Shown here piece by piece: positions 43,772 to 52,378 of a DNA stretch of 64,000 nt. Numbering within the stretch: position 1 is the first letter of the stretch; the number at the start of each line of letters is the position of its first letter. The DNA comes from Pseudomonas fluorescens NCIMB 11764. Lineage in GTDB: Bacteria > Pseudomonadota > Gammaproteobacteria > Pseudomonadales > Pseudomonadaceae. A program made the translations under genes and the position numbers. Under the pieces are notes generated by a model that did no database searches, was not told the DNA's origin, and worked only from the letters and a program-made list of their open reading frames with translations. The stretch is from positions 5,414,001-5,478,000 of the forward strand of contig NZ_CP010945.1 of the NCBI RefSeq assembly GCF_000293885.2. The letters run 5' to 3'.

Positions 43772-43895
43772 GGGACTCTCCGGGCGAGGCTCCCACTGAT
43801 TTGATCAGGTTGTTGCACCGTTTCACCACCGTTTTTTTTTGCAACGGCGTGAACTCGTCCGGCGCCCGCCCGTGGCGCCGTCGAGTCCTGTCGCA

Positions 43896-44348
43896 TCACT
43901 CGGTGATGACGTTCAGTGCCACGTCGATGTTGCCGCGGGTGGCTTTCGAGTACGGGCAGATCTGGTCGGCCGTGTGCGCCAGCTTCGTTGCAATCTCGTT
44001 CGACAGGCCTGGCACACGCAAGGTCAATCGAGCCTGCAGGAAGTACGCCTGACCGGTCTGGCCCAGATCGACCTCGATGTCCACGGACGTCTCCGCCGGC
44101 AGTGCCACGTTCAGGTCCTTGGCCACCAGCCCGACCGCTGCGGTGTAGCAGGCGGACCAGGCGCCGGCGAACAGTTGCTCGGCCGTCGGGTGCGGTTGAG
44201 TGTTCGAAAACACATGTGCCGGTGTGGCGCTGCCGGGCGACGACAGCACGATGTCGAGGCTGCCGCTATGTCCGCGCGAGGTCTTGCCAGCGGCGCTGAC
44301 GGTGGTGTGGGTTTTGCCGGTGGCCAGTACTTTATCGATCTTGCTCAT
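43896..44348 (-). CDS. ohr: Organic hydroperoxide resistance protein Ohr (copy 2)
   Basis: A 150-residue OsmC/Ohr protein. The redox Cys pair is Cys67 in AWSACYTAA and Cys131 in ADQICPYSKATRGN. The Arg/Glu network residues of Ohr are in the expected blocks. Ohr detoxifies organic and fatty-acid hydroperoxides with lipoylated proteins as reductants. It is the downstream member of a tandem pair, 69 nt after the copy at 44418-44870, and about four fifths identical to it by eye. An own promoter is possible because a perfect palindrome lies in the gap. Confidence 0.92.
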   Translation of the reverse strand: MSKIDKVLATGKTHTTVSAAGKTSRGHSGSLDIVLSSPGSATPAHVFSNTQPHPTAEQLFAGAWSACYTAAVGLVAKDLNVALPAETSVDIEVDLGQTGQAYFLQARLTLRVPGLSNEIATKLAHTADQICPYSKATRGNIDVALNVITE

Positions 44349-44384
44349 GATGATTCCCTTAAGATTTGTATTCGTATGCGCTTT

Positions 44385-44398
44385 TATCGCATGCGATA
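44385..44398. promoter_or_regulatory. Palindromic operator between the two ohr genes
   Basis: TATCGCATGCGATA is a perfect 14-bp palindrome upstream of ohr copy 2. A related ATCG/GTCG-N4-CGAT site (44925-44936) precedes copy 1. A MarR/OhrR-type repressor is the likely binder, by inference; no ohrR gene is in the window. Confidence 0.5.
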
Positions 44399-44417
44399 TA
44401 TGAGATAAAAAAAAGAT

Positions 44418-44870
44418 TTAAACGGTGAGGACATTCAGCGCCACGTCGATGTTGCCGCGAGTCGCTTTCGAGTACGGGCAAATCTGGTCGGCGGTATGCG
44501 CCAGGGTCGTTGCAATGTCCTGCGACAGGCCAGGTACACGCAAAGTCAGCCGAGCCTGAAGGAAGTACTCCGCACCGCCCTGCCCCAGATCGACTTCGAT
44601 GTCGACCGACAGATCCGCCGGCAGCACCACGTTCAAGTCGTTGGCCACCAGACCGACCGCGGCGGTGTAGCAAGCAGACCATGCACCGGCGAACAGTTGC
44701 TCGGCCGTCGGGTGCGGCTGGGTCGCGGCGAATACGTGGGCTGGCTTGGCAGTGCCCGGCGTCGACAAGGTGATGTCGAGGCTGCCGTTGTGACCGCGTG
44801 AGGTGTTGCCGGCAGCGCTGGCGGTGGTGTGGGTTTTGCCGGTGGCCAGGACTTTGTCGATCTTGCTCAT
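44418..44870 (-). CDS. ohr: Organic hydroperoxide resistance protein Ohr (copy 1)
   Basis: A 150-residue paralogue of the preceding protein with the same Cys67 (AWSACYTAA) and Cys131 (ADQICPYSKATRGN) and an almost identical N-terminus (MSKIDKVLATGKTHTTASAA). Both copies look functional. Differences are scattered (SGSLDIVLSSPGSA versus NGSLDITLSTPGTA), so this is a tandem duplication that has diverged, not an assembly repeat. The role is reduction of organic peroxides. Confidence 0.92.
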   Translation of the reverse strand: MSKIDKVLATGKTHTTASAAGNTSRGHNGSLDITLSTPGTAKPAHVFAATQPHPTAEQLFAGAWSACYTAAVGLVANDLNVVLPADLSVDIEVDLGQGGAEYFLQARLTLRVPGLSQDIATTLAHTADQICPYSKATRGNIDVALNVLTV

Positions 44871-44924
44871 GGGGTGAATCCTCTACGGTGCAATGGGGTT
44901 TGATTTCTTGTCGCGTTCGATTGT

Positions 44925-44936
44925 GTCGTGTACGAT
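44925..44936. promoter_or_regulatory. Candidate OhrR-type site upstream of ohr copy 1
   Basis: GTCGTGTACGAT has the same R-TCG-N4-CGAT layout as the palindrome at 44385-44398 and lies about 55 nt upstream of the ohr copy 1 start. Confidence 0.4.
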
Positions 44937-45169
44937 GGATTAATATTCACTCAGGCACGCACCGGTGTCAATAGGTCGTAGCGCACATCGCTGACGAACG
45001 GTATTTATCGCCCCGGCTTCCCCCTGGCTTACATCCACGTCACACTTGCACCAAGGCCTGAAGTAATCGGCCCCGCTACGCTTCGTCTAACCTCACAAAG
45101 CGCCTTGCCGTCACCTGCGTGTGCCCGGCGCACCTCTATAGTGTTCCGTAAATGCACCGGAGAATTTCC

Positions 45170-46021
45170 ATGTTCAAGCGTACCCTGGCATTGACTGCCG
45201 GCCTGGCCCTGTCTTTTTGCACCCTGCTGTCGCAGGCCGCCGACACCTTGAAGGTCAGCGCAATTCCCGATGAAGCGCCCACCGAACTGTTGCGTAAATT
45301 CAAGCCGCTGGGCGCCTACCTGGAACAGCAATTGGGCATGAAGGTCGAGTTCGTGCCCGTCAGCGATTACCCGGCCGTGGTCGAGGCGCTGGCCACCGAC
45401 CGGATCGATATGGCCTGGCTGGGCGGCTTCACGTTCGTGCAGGCACGCCTGAAAACCGGCAACGCGATTCCGTTGGTACAGCGCGAACAGGATGCGCAGT
45501 TCACCAGCAAATTCATCACCGCCGACCCCGCCGTCAAATCCCTCGCCGACCTCAAGGGCAAGACCTTTGCCTTCGGCTCGGTGTCTTCCACGTCGGGCAG
45601 CCTCATGCCGCGCTACTTCATGCTCAAGGACGGCATCAAACCGGAAACCTACTTCAGCCGCGTCGGCTACTCCGGCGCCCATGACGCCACGGTCGCCTGG
45701 GTCCAGGCCGGCAAGGTCGACGCCGGGGTGTTGAACGCCAGCGTGTGGGAAAAACTGGTCGCGGCCGGCAAGGTCGACACCAACAAGGTCAAGGTGTTTG
45801 CCACCACCCCGGCCTACTTCGACTACAACTGGACGGTACGCGGGACCCTCGACCCGGCACTGGCGGCCAAGATCAAAGCCGCGTTCCTCGCACTCGACCC
45901 GGCGAATCCGAAGGACAAGGAAATTCTCGACTTGCAGGCCGCCAGCCGATTCATCGAAACCAGCCCGGACAACTACAAGGGCATCGAGGAAGCCGCACGC
46001 GCCGCCGAACTGCTCAAATGA
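45170..46021 (+). CDS. Selenate/phosphonate-type ABC transporter, periplasmic binding protein
   Basis: A 283-residue binding protein; the ATG at 45170 follows GGAGA. The signal peptide runs to about LLSQAADT. PhnD-family features are [54 protein letters not shown] and the oxyanion-binding [16 protein letters not shown]. The sequence matches the subgroup annotated as putative selenate-binding proteins rather than true PhnD. The ATPase start overlaps its stop (ATGA), beginning a four-gene cassette. Selenate is an annotation-level assignment; phosphonate or phosphite are alternatives. Confidence 0.85.
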   Translation: MFKRTLALTAGLALSFCTLLSQAADTLKVSAIPDEAPTELLRKFKPLGAYLEQQLGMKVEFVPVSDYPAVVEALATDRIDMAWLGGFTFVQARLKTGNAIPLVQREQDAQFTSKFITADPAVKSLADLKGKTFAFGSVSSTSGSLMPRYFMLKDGIKPETYFSRVGYSGAHDATVAWVQAGKVDAGVLNASVWEKLVAAGKVDTNKVKVFATTPAYFDYNWTVRGTLDPALAAKIKAAFLALDPANPKDKEILDLQAASRFIETSPDNYKGIEEAARAAELLK

Positions 46022-46815
46022 CGTTGCATCTGACCCAGGTCAGCCTTACCCACGCCAACGGCGTTCAAGCGCTGCGTGGCGTGGACCTGCACATCGAAGC
46101 CCACGAACAGGTCGCCATTATCGGCCCGTCCGGTGCCGGCAAATCGAGCCTGCTCAACCTGCTGGCCACCGCCCTGCGACCGGGCGCCGGCGAGCTGCAA
46201 GTGCTCGGCGAGCGTGCCTGGCAGTTGTCGGCCGGTCAGCGTCAGCGCTTGCGCGCACGCATCGGTTTGATCCATCAAGCGCCGCCGTTGCCACCGCGCC
46301 AGCGTGTGGTCACGGCGGTTCTGGCCGGCAAGCTGGGTCAATGGGGATTGGGCAAGAGCCTGCTGAATTTGCTCTATCCGCTGGACATTCCGGGCGCGCG
46401 AGCGGCCTTGGCCAGGCTGGACCTGAGCGACAAACTGTTCACGCGATGCCAGCAGTTGTCCGGCGGACAGCTGCAGCGCGTGGGCATTGCCCGGGTGTTG
46501 TACCAAGCGCCCGAGGTGTTGCTGGCCGATGAACCGGTCTCGGCCATGGACCCGGTGCTGGCCGAGCACACGCTGTCGGTGCTCTGCCGTCATGCCCGGG
46601 AGCAAAACGTCACACTGGTCGCCAGCCTGCACGCGGTGGAGCTGGCCCTGGCGCATTTTTCGCGGATCATTGGCCTGCGTGACGGGCAGATTCTGTTCGA
46701 CCTGCCCGCCAGCGCCGTCGACCGTGAGCAGCTCGACGCGCTCTACGCCAACGAGCAACTGGAACGCTCGCCGGTGCCTCCCGCTCACTTGAGTGTGCAG
46801 ATTCCCCGATGCTGA
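46018..46815 (+). CDS. ABC transporter ATP-binding protein (PhnC-like)
   Basis: A 265-residue ATPase. The ATG at 46018 overlaps the stop of the binding-protein gene by 4 nt. Walker A is [14 protein letters not shown] (about residue 36), the signature is [17 protein letters not shown], Walker B is [13 protein letters not shown] and the switch His is in SLHAVELAL. It is close to PhnC-type ATPases of the phosphonate/selenate importers. It overlaps the first permease gene by 7 nt. Confidence 0.9.
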   Translation: MTLHLTQVSLTHANGVQALRGVDLHIEAHEQVAIIGPSGAGKSSLLNLLATALRPGAGELQVLGERAWQLSAGQRQRLRARIGLIHQAPPLPPRQRVVTAVLAGKLGQWGLGKSLLNLLYPLDIPGARAALARLDLSDKLFTRCQQLSGGQLQRVGIARVLYQAPEVLLADEPVSAMDPVLAEHTLSVLCRHAREQNVTLVASLHAVELALAHFSRIIGLRDGQILFDLPASAVDREQLDALYANEQLERSPVPPAHLSVQIPRC

Positions 46816-47636
46816 CGTCCGACACCCGCGATCCGGCCACCCTGCCGCGCCTGCTGCTCAGCCTGCTGGCCATCGCCCTGCTGTGGCCGGGCATCCACTA
46901 CAGCGAGCTGGACCTCGGTGTGCTGGTCGCAAGTGACAGCCAGAGTGAAATCGGCCGGTTCGTGTCCGCCTTCTGGCCCCCGGCCCATGACGCGGCGTTC
47001 ATCGAGCTGTTGCTGCAAGCCACCCTGCAAACCCTGGCCATCGCCACGGCGGGCATGGCCCTGGCGTTGCTGTTGGCGATTCCCGCCAGCCTGTTGGCCA
47101 GTCGTGCGCTGTCGTTGTCGGCGGCGTCGCGTGCGGGGCGCCCGAGTTATGGGGGTCAACTGCTGCGCTGGCCGGTGCGCGGGCTGCTGATTTTCCTGCG
47201 CAGCGTGCCGGAAATCGTCTGGGCCCTGCTGTTCGTGCGGGCCGTCGGCCTCGGCCCAACCGCCGGCGTGCTGGCCATCGCCATTACCTACAGCGGCATG
47301 CTGGGCAAGGTCTACGCGGAAATTTTCGAATCGGTTGATCAACGTCCGGCCCATGCATTGCTGCAATCCGGCAGCGGTCGGCTGGCGGCGTTTTTCTACG
47401 GAATCCTGCCCAATGTCTCGGCAGAACTACTGTCGTACACGGTGTATCGCTGGGAATGCGCGATACGGGCCTCGGTGGTGATGGGTTTTGTCGGCGCCGG
47501 CGGCTTGGGTCAGCAGATGGACCTGTCGTTGCGCATGTTCGCCGGCGGAGAAGTGGCCAGTCTGCTGCTGACCTTCCTGGTTCTGGTGCTGCTCGCCGAC
47601 CAACTCAGCCGCCTGCTGCGCTGGAGGCTGGCATGA
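46809..47636 (+). CDS. ABC transporter permease (PhnE-like), first subunit
   Basis: A 275-residue permease with about six membrane segments. The EAA-type coupling loop appears as [20 protein letters not shown], followed by [20 protein letters not shown] and the conserved [19 protein letters not shown]. These are PhnE hallmarks. It is translated in overlap with the ATPase (7 nt) and with the second permease (4 nt). Confidence 0.88.
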   Translation: MLTSDTRDPATLPRLLLSLLAIALLWPGIHYSELDLGVLVASDSQSEIGRFVSAFWPPAHDAAFIELLLQATLQTLAIATAGMALALLLAIPASLLASRALSLSAASRAGRPSYGGQLLRWPVRGLLIFLRSVPEIVWALLFVRAVGLGPTAGVLAIAITYSGMLGKVYAEIFESVDQRPAHALLQSGSGRLAAFFYGILPNVSAELLSYTVYRWECAIRASVVMGFVGAGGLGQQMDLSLRMFAGGEVASLLLTFLVLVLLADQLSRLLRWRLA

Positions 47637-48400
47637 ACCGTCTGTTCAACCTGGCCCTGCTGCTCGGCATCGGCGCCGCCGTCATCGCCTCGTTCATCTA
47701 CCTCGGCATCGACCTCAGCGAACTCGGCAGCACCGGCAACCTGAACCAGATGGGCGCTTATGCGCAGCGCTTTTTCAGCCCGGACCTGAGCCCCAATCAC
47801 CTGCAAGCCATCGCCCATGGCGCCCTCGAAACCATCGCCATGTCCGCCCTCGGCACCCTGCTCGCGGCGGTGTTCGGCTTGCTGTTGGCATTGCCCGCGG
47901 CCGGACGTTTCGGCTGGCCGTTGCAGAGCGCCTCGCGACTGCTGCTCAACGCGTTGCGCGCCGTGCCGGAACTGGTGTGGGCCGCGCTGATGGTGCTCGC
48001 CGCCGGTCTCGGCCCCAACGCCGGTACGCTGGCGCTGGCGCTGCACACCACCGGCGTGCTCGGCCGACTGTTCGCCGAAGCGCTGGAAAACACCCCGTCG
48101 GAACCGGCCGATGCCATCCGGTTGCAGGGCGGCAACGCCGTGTGGGCCTTCTGTTACGGCACCCTGCCCAACCTGTTTCCGCAGCTGCTGGCCTACATCC
48201 TGTACCGCTGGGAAAACAACATCCGCATGGCCAGTGTGCTCGGCTTCGTCGGCGCCGGTGGCCTGGGGCAAATGCTCTATGTCAGCCTCAGCCTGTTTCA
48301 GGAAGCGCAAGCCAGCACAGTGATTCTGGCGATGCTGATCCTGGTCTTCGCCGTCGATACCTTGAGCAGCTGGAGTCGGCAACGCTGGGTCCAGGCCTGA
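47633..48400 (+). CDS. ABC transporter permease (PhnE-like), second subunit
   Basis: A 255-residue permease from the ATG at 47633, overlapping the first permease by 4 nt. It has a coupling loop FAEALENTPSEPADAIRLQG, then YGTLPNLFPQLLAYILYRWE and [20 protein letters not shown], parallel to the first subunit. The two form a heterodimeric membrane channel with the ATPase and binding protein. The cassette ends here; the next gene is convergent. Confidence 0.88.
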   Translation: MNRLFNLALLLGIGAAVIASFIYLGIDLSELGSTGNLNQMGAYAQRFFSPDLSPNHLQAIAHGALETIAMSALGTLLAAVFGLLLALPAAGRFGWPLQSASRLLLNALRAVPELVWAALMVLAAGLGPNAGTLALALHTTGVLGRLFAEALENTPSEPADAIRLQGGNAVWAFCYGTLPNLFPQLLAYILYRWENNIRMASVLGFVGAGGLGQMLYVSLSLFQEAQASTVILAMLILVFAVDTLSSWSRQRWVQA

Positions 48401-48402
48401 GG

Positions 48403-48834
48403 TCAATCACGCACCGCACGCACCTTGCCGCTGAAGACGCGGAAGCCGTAGGTGTTGTAGATCAGCGTCACCGGTATCAGCACGGCAAAACCAATCAGCA
48501 TGAATGTCTGACTGGTCGGGCTGGACGCCGCCGCTTGCAGGGTCAGGTGCGGCGGAACGATCAGCGGATAAAGCGCCATGATCATCAAGGCAAACGCCAA
48601 CACGAAAACGCCCAATGCCGCGAACAGTGGCAACGCATGAAGGCGACTTCGAAAGCCCAGCCAGTAACGGTAAACGTCCAGATAGCGTTGTTGGCCACGC
48701 CACAGCCAAAGCGCTTCAAGCACCATCAGAAAATTGGCCAGGCCGATGGTGAGCGCGGCCAGCACAATATGGAAACTGATGGTGAGCGCGAACTGCACGC
48801 GTGCGGCCATCAGCACCGACTCAGCCGCGTCCAT
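48403..48834 (-). pseudogene. CydA-CydB fusion remnant (cytochrome bd oxidase deletion scar)
   Basis: A 143-codon open frame. Residues 1 to about 60 match the start of cytochrome bd subunit I (ARVQFALTISFHIVLAALTI, with the conserved His22, then GLANFLMVLEALWLW). Residues about 65-143 match the end of subunit II (LYPLIVPPHLTLQAAASSPT, then SQTFMLIGFAVLIPV and FSGKV). Everything between (the Q loop, other heme ligands and most of subunit II) is absent. An in-frame deletion running from early cydA to late cydB, with the junction near 48640-48655, explains it. It cannot be an oxidase. It may be expressed as a small membrane protein. Confidence 0.85.
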
Positions 48835-49039
48835 GCGGGTCCTGATGCTCGCGCACGTTGATGGAAATGCGGCAGTGGCTAGGCATGACGACTGTCCGAA
48901 GGTGGCCTTACTGGTTGACCCCTTCGCTACGGGTTCATTCCGTGAGAGTGCAGCGTCACGCCTGTCGGTTTGCATCACCCTCGATTGCCAGGCTGAAGGT
49001 GGCCCACGACCAGCCCACCCTCTTACCCGAAACCCTGCT

Positions 49040-50014
49040 TTATTTTCCTGTTGTCTTCACGTGCTTGCCGAGGAAATCCCCCACCAATCGCGCAATGTCA
49101 TCAGGCTTCTCATCCAGCGCAAAATGCCCCGCCTCCAGCACATGAATCTCGGCGTTGGGCAAATCCCGGCGATAAGCCTCCGCTTCCGCCACCTCGAACG
49201 ACGGATCGAACTTGCCCCACACCACCAGCGTCGGCGGTTGATGCTCGCGCAGCCACGCTTGCCACTTCGGATAGCTGGCGACGTTGTTGCGGTAGTCATA
49301 GAACAGGTCGCTCTGGATATCGGCCTGCCCCGGCTGGTTGAGGAAATTGAATTCGTCGGTCCACAGGTCCGGGTTGAACACCTCGATCTGCGGGTTGGCG
49401 CCGACATGCCGTTGTCGGGTCGTCGCCAACGAGAAAAAGCTCGCTCTCAACCCCGCCTCGTTGGCAGCCCGGTTGGCCCAGAATTCACGACGCTTTTGCC
49501 ACAGCGGCCCCAGGCCCGCCTCATGGGACACCGCATTCTGCACAATCAGCGCCTGCACGCGTTCGGGGTGGGCGAGCATCATCCGCATGCCAACGGGGCC
49601 GCCGTAGTCCTGCACATACAGCGAGTAATGATTCAGGCCGAGGGCTTCGGTGAAATGCTCCATCACACTGGCCAGATGATCGAACGTGTAGGCAAACGCC
49701 TTGGCCTCCGGCGCATCGCTATGGCCGAACCCCGGATAGTCCGGCGCCACCAGATGATAGTGCTGCGCCAACCGCGCCAACAGCGGGTCATACATGCGTG
49801 AAGAACTGGGAAAACCGTGCAGCAGCAACAAGGTGGGCGCATCCGCACGACCGGCTTCACGATAGAAAATGCTCAGGCCATCGACCTTGACACTGCGGTA
49901 GGCCACCGCCAACTGATCCGAGGAATAGCCGGCCGGTTCGGCGGCGTGGGAAGTATTGACCAGTGACAGACCCAACGTGCAACCAAGGGCCAATGCAGAC
50001 AGCAATTTATTCAT
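49040..50014 (-). CDS. Alpha/beta hydrolase (haloalkane dehalogenase/epoxide hydrolase-like), exported
   Basis: A 324-residue protein from the ATG at 50014, with a signal peptide to about TSHAAEP (residue 25). The oxyanion motif is LLLHGFPSSSRMYD, the nucleophile is Asp136 in YVQDYGGPVG, and the acid/His part is GHFALDEKPDDIA. An Asp nucleophile points to epoxide hydrolase or dehalogenase chemistry rather than esterase. A periplasmic location is predicted. Substrate unknown; it is monocistronic. Confidence 0.86.
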   Translation of the reverse strand: MNKLLSALALGCTLGLSLVNTSHAAEPAGYSSDQLAVAYRSVKVDGLSIFYREAGRADAPTLLLLHGFPSSSRMYDPLLARLAQHYHLVAPDYPGFGHSDAPEAKAFAYTFDHLASVMEHFTEALGLNHYSLYVQDYGGPVGMRMMLAHPERVQALIVQNAVSHEAGLGPLWQKRREFWANRAANEAGLRASFFSLATTRQRHVGANPQIEVFNPDLWTDEFNFLNQPGQADIQSDLFYDYRNNVASYPKWQAWLREHQPPTLVVWGKFDPSFEVAEAEAYRRDLPNAEIHVLEAGHFALDEKPDDIARLVGDFLGKHVKTTGK

Positions 50015-50167
50015 CGGGGGCTCCGACTGAAGGGTGGAAAGGAGGTATGGGCAAACCTTGCCACCTCGATGTATCCCCCACGTATCGGTTTTGTAATGGC
50101 CTGTATCTCTCGCGGCCAATCTTACTTAGCGATACGTCTTCGTGCGCAGCCGTACCCGGAACAGCGC

Positions 50168-51526
50168 CTACACCAACCGCTCAATCTTCTGATGCTTCCA
50201 CACCAGCTTGTAATACAGCGTCTGCAACACCAGCATCCCCAGATACGCCACCGGAAACGCCATCCACACGCCCTGCAACCCGAACTGCCCGTCCAGCGCA
50301 TACGCCACCGGCAACTGCACGCCCACCACGCACACAATCGAAATCGCCATCGGCACCAACACCGTGCCGCTGGCGCGCATGATCCCGCCGATGATCGCCT
50401 GGAAGCCAAACAACAGCAGGCTCCACAGCATGATGTGCAACAGATGCTCAGCCTTCGCCCGCGTCGAATCGTCCGTCAGAAACAACCCCAGCAACCAGTG
50501 CGACAACAGGTAACCCAACAGCACCAACCCACCGGTCAGGCACACATTGATCAACAACCCCGTACGCAAAATCGGCCCGATCCGCTCCACCCGCGCCGCC
50601 CCAATCGCCTGCGCCCCAAGAATCGACGCGGTGATAGCAATCGACAACGCCGGAAACTGCACGTAATTGACGATCTGCGTCACCGCCCCATACGCCGCCG
50701 TTGCCTGCGAACCGTGCTGATTCACCAGCGCCAGAATCACCAGCTCCGACACCGACAACACCACCATCTGCAACCCGGTCGGCAAGCCGATGCGCAACAC
50801 CTTGCCGAGAATCACCCGATCCAGGCGCATTGCCGCAAACATCTCCCGATCCGGCGCCAACGGATGCCCCTTGCTGATCAACCGCCACGCCAGCCACCCC
50901 ATCGCCGACAGGTTACCCACCAACCCCGCATACGCCGCACTCTGAATCCCCAACATCGGCAACCCGAACCAACCGCGAATCAACGCCGGCGTCAGTGCCA
51001 ACCCGATACAGGTCGACACCACCAACGCAATCAGCGGCGACACCGTATCGCTCACCCCGCGCAGCAGTTGGGTGAACAGCACGTAGACCAGCAGCGACGG
51101 CATGATCCACATCATCACGTGGGCGTAGGACACGGCGTCGTCGAGCACATCGGCCGGTGTGCCCAAACCCTGCAAGGCTGACCTCGCGAATACACTGCCC
51201 AGCACCGCCGCCGTCAGGCCGATGATTGCGCCCAACAGCAAGGTGGTGGCAGCGATGGTTTTCACCAGATGCGGCTCCCGTGCGCCCCAGGCTTGGCCAA
51301 TGAGCACCCCCGCCCCCGCGCCAAGGCCGATGACCAGGGCGATGAAGAAGAACACGATAGGGAACATGCCGGACACGGCGGCCAGGGCTTGGGTGCCGAG
51401 CATTTGGCCGATGTAGATGCTGTTGACGGTGCCCGACATGGATTGGAGGAAATTGGAGAGGACCATGGGGGCGAGGAAAAGGAGGTAGGTTTTCCAGAGG
51501 GGGTGTTGGGTGGTGGGGGTTTGCAT
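50168..51526 (-). CDS. MATE family efflux transporter
   Basis: A 452-residue protein with about 12 membrane segments in two MatE repeats. The N-terminal LFLAPMVLSNFLQSMSGTVN and the mid-segment TLYYKLVW end are typical, and SGMFPIVFFFIALVIGLGAG lies in segment 2-3. Such proteins extrude cationic drugs or metabolites using Na+ or H+ gradients. The start at 51526 follows GGACCTCC. It is a single gene, with no regulator adjacent. Confidence 0.88.
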   Translation of the reverse strand: MQTPTTQHPLWKTYLLFLAPMVLSNFLQSMSGTVNSIYIGQMLGTQALAAVSGMFPIVFFFIALVIGLGAGAGVLIGQAWGAREPHLVKTIAATTLLLGAIIGLTAAVLGSVFARSALQGLGTPADVLDDAVSYAHVMMWIMPSLLVYVLFTQLLRGVSDTVSPLIALVVSTCIGLALTPALIRGWFGLPMLGIQSAAYAGLVGNLSAMGWLAWRLISKGHPLAPDREMFAAMRLDRVILGKVLRIGLPTGLQMVVLSVSELVILALVNQHGSQATAAYGAVTQIVNYVQFPALSIAITASILGAQAIGAARVERIGPILRTGLLINVCLTGGLVLLGYLLSHWLLGLFLTDDSTRAKAEHLLHIMLWSLLLFGFQAIIGGIMRASGTVLVPMAISIVCVVGVQLPVAYALDGQFGLQGVWMAFPVAYLGMLVLQTLYYKLVWKHQKIERLV

Positions 51527-51620
51527 TGGGTGGAGGTCCGTCTCGACTGCGGAGTTGGGATTCTAGAGGATAGCGTTAGCCGGGATGAACAAAGTTGAAT
51601 GAATGTTTTGACGCTGTTTT

Positions 51621-51957
51621 CGGACGCAGATATTGCGTCCTAGGACGGCATAAAAATTCCTACACAAACCTCGGAATGCGTCACCTTCCCCGCTGTTCTG
51701 ATGAGGCTTATAGTCGGTCCCGTCGCCCAAAATGGCGATACGGGTTTGGCGACCCGAGATACGAATGCGAGGGCCGCCTGCTCATTTGCAGGCGTCGTCG
51801 CAACTGCAAAACCGCTGTACTATGGCGGTTGCGCGCGGGAGACCTTCGGGTCTGCCGGTTACTCGTTCCCGGTTCGCCAACCTGCGCGCAACTGCCACCC
51901 TATTCGTTTGGCGACGATCTGTTGGCGGTTCTCATCTAACTGAACGAGATCTCACCT
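51621..51957 (+). promoter_or_regulatory. Highly structured leader region upstream of the small ORF
   Basis: About 330 nt without a gene but dense in hairpins: GGACGCA/TGCGTCC (51621-51639), GTCGCC/GGCGAT (51722-51739), GCCTGC/GCAGGC (51776-51793), AACCGC/GCGGTT (51810-51830), AGACC-TTC-GGGTCT (51840-51854), then a GCCGGTT/CCGGTTCGCC series. From memory, the GGAGACCTTCGGGTCTGCC part recurs in fluorescens-group genomes upstream of other small genes of unknown function. A cis-acting RNA leader or a repeated ncRNA is inferred. Confidence 0.5.
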
Positions 51958-52230
51958 ATGGAAAGATACATGCCTCTCACCGGAATCGACCTGATCCCGG
52001 CCTCCCTGCTCATCGATACCCAAGCTCCACTCGACGTCCTGCAAGCAGCCGCTGATCACCGCATCCGCACGGTTACGCAGGTATTGGAAAACATCGCCTA
52101 CCGCGCCGAGCTTGGTTGCGACACGGTTGTGTTGAAGGACTTTTCTCAGCTGCTGGCCATTCCGTTGCGGGATGGCTGCGACTTGATGGATGTGATCGGT
52201 CGACGATTGCGGGCGCAGACGATGGAGTAA
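51958..52230 (+). CDS. Small hypothetical protein (90 aa)
   Basis: A 90-residue protein not recognised as a named family. No signal peptide or membrane segment is seen. The sequence has hydrophobic-polar helical character (PASLLIDTQAPLDVLQAAAD, then VTQVLENIAYRAELG). The start could be 51958 or the internal ATG at 51970 after GGAAAG. It follows a long structured leader and is closed by a strong terminator, an arrangement seen in Pseudomonas for other small DUF proteins. That supports it as a real expressed gene of unknown role. Confidence 0.65.
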   Translation: MERYMPLTGIDLIPASLLIDTQAPLDVLQAAADHRIRTVTQVLENIAYRAELGCDTVVLKDFSQLLAIPLRDGCDLMDVIGRRLRAQTME

Positions 52231-52238
52231 ATGAAAAC

Positions 52239-52262
52239 GGGCGCTGAAGGCGCCCGTTTTTT
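52239..52262 (+). terminator. Rho-independent terminator
   Basis: CGGGCGC-TGAAG-GCGCCCG followed by T6, directly after the stop of the 90-residue gene. Confidence 0.92.
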
Positions 52263-52378
52263 GTGCACTATAAACAGATCTGAGATCTGGATTCTAAGGC
52301 ATAACTCTCGTCCGCTTTCGGCCAAAAGCAGCCATTCGGATACTTGCCGCTTCTGTGCTCTAGTAACTATGAAGCTAA

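Noticed and set aside
43896..44870. The two ohr genes as an assembly duplication
   Set aside because: They differ at many scattered positions and have different upstream regions, so they are true paralogues.
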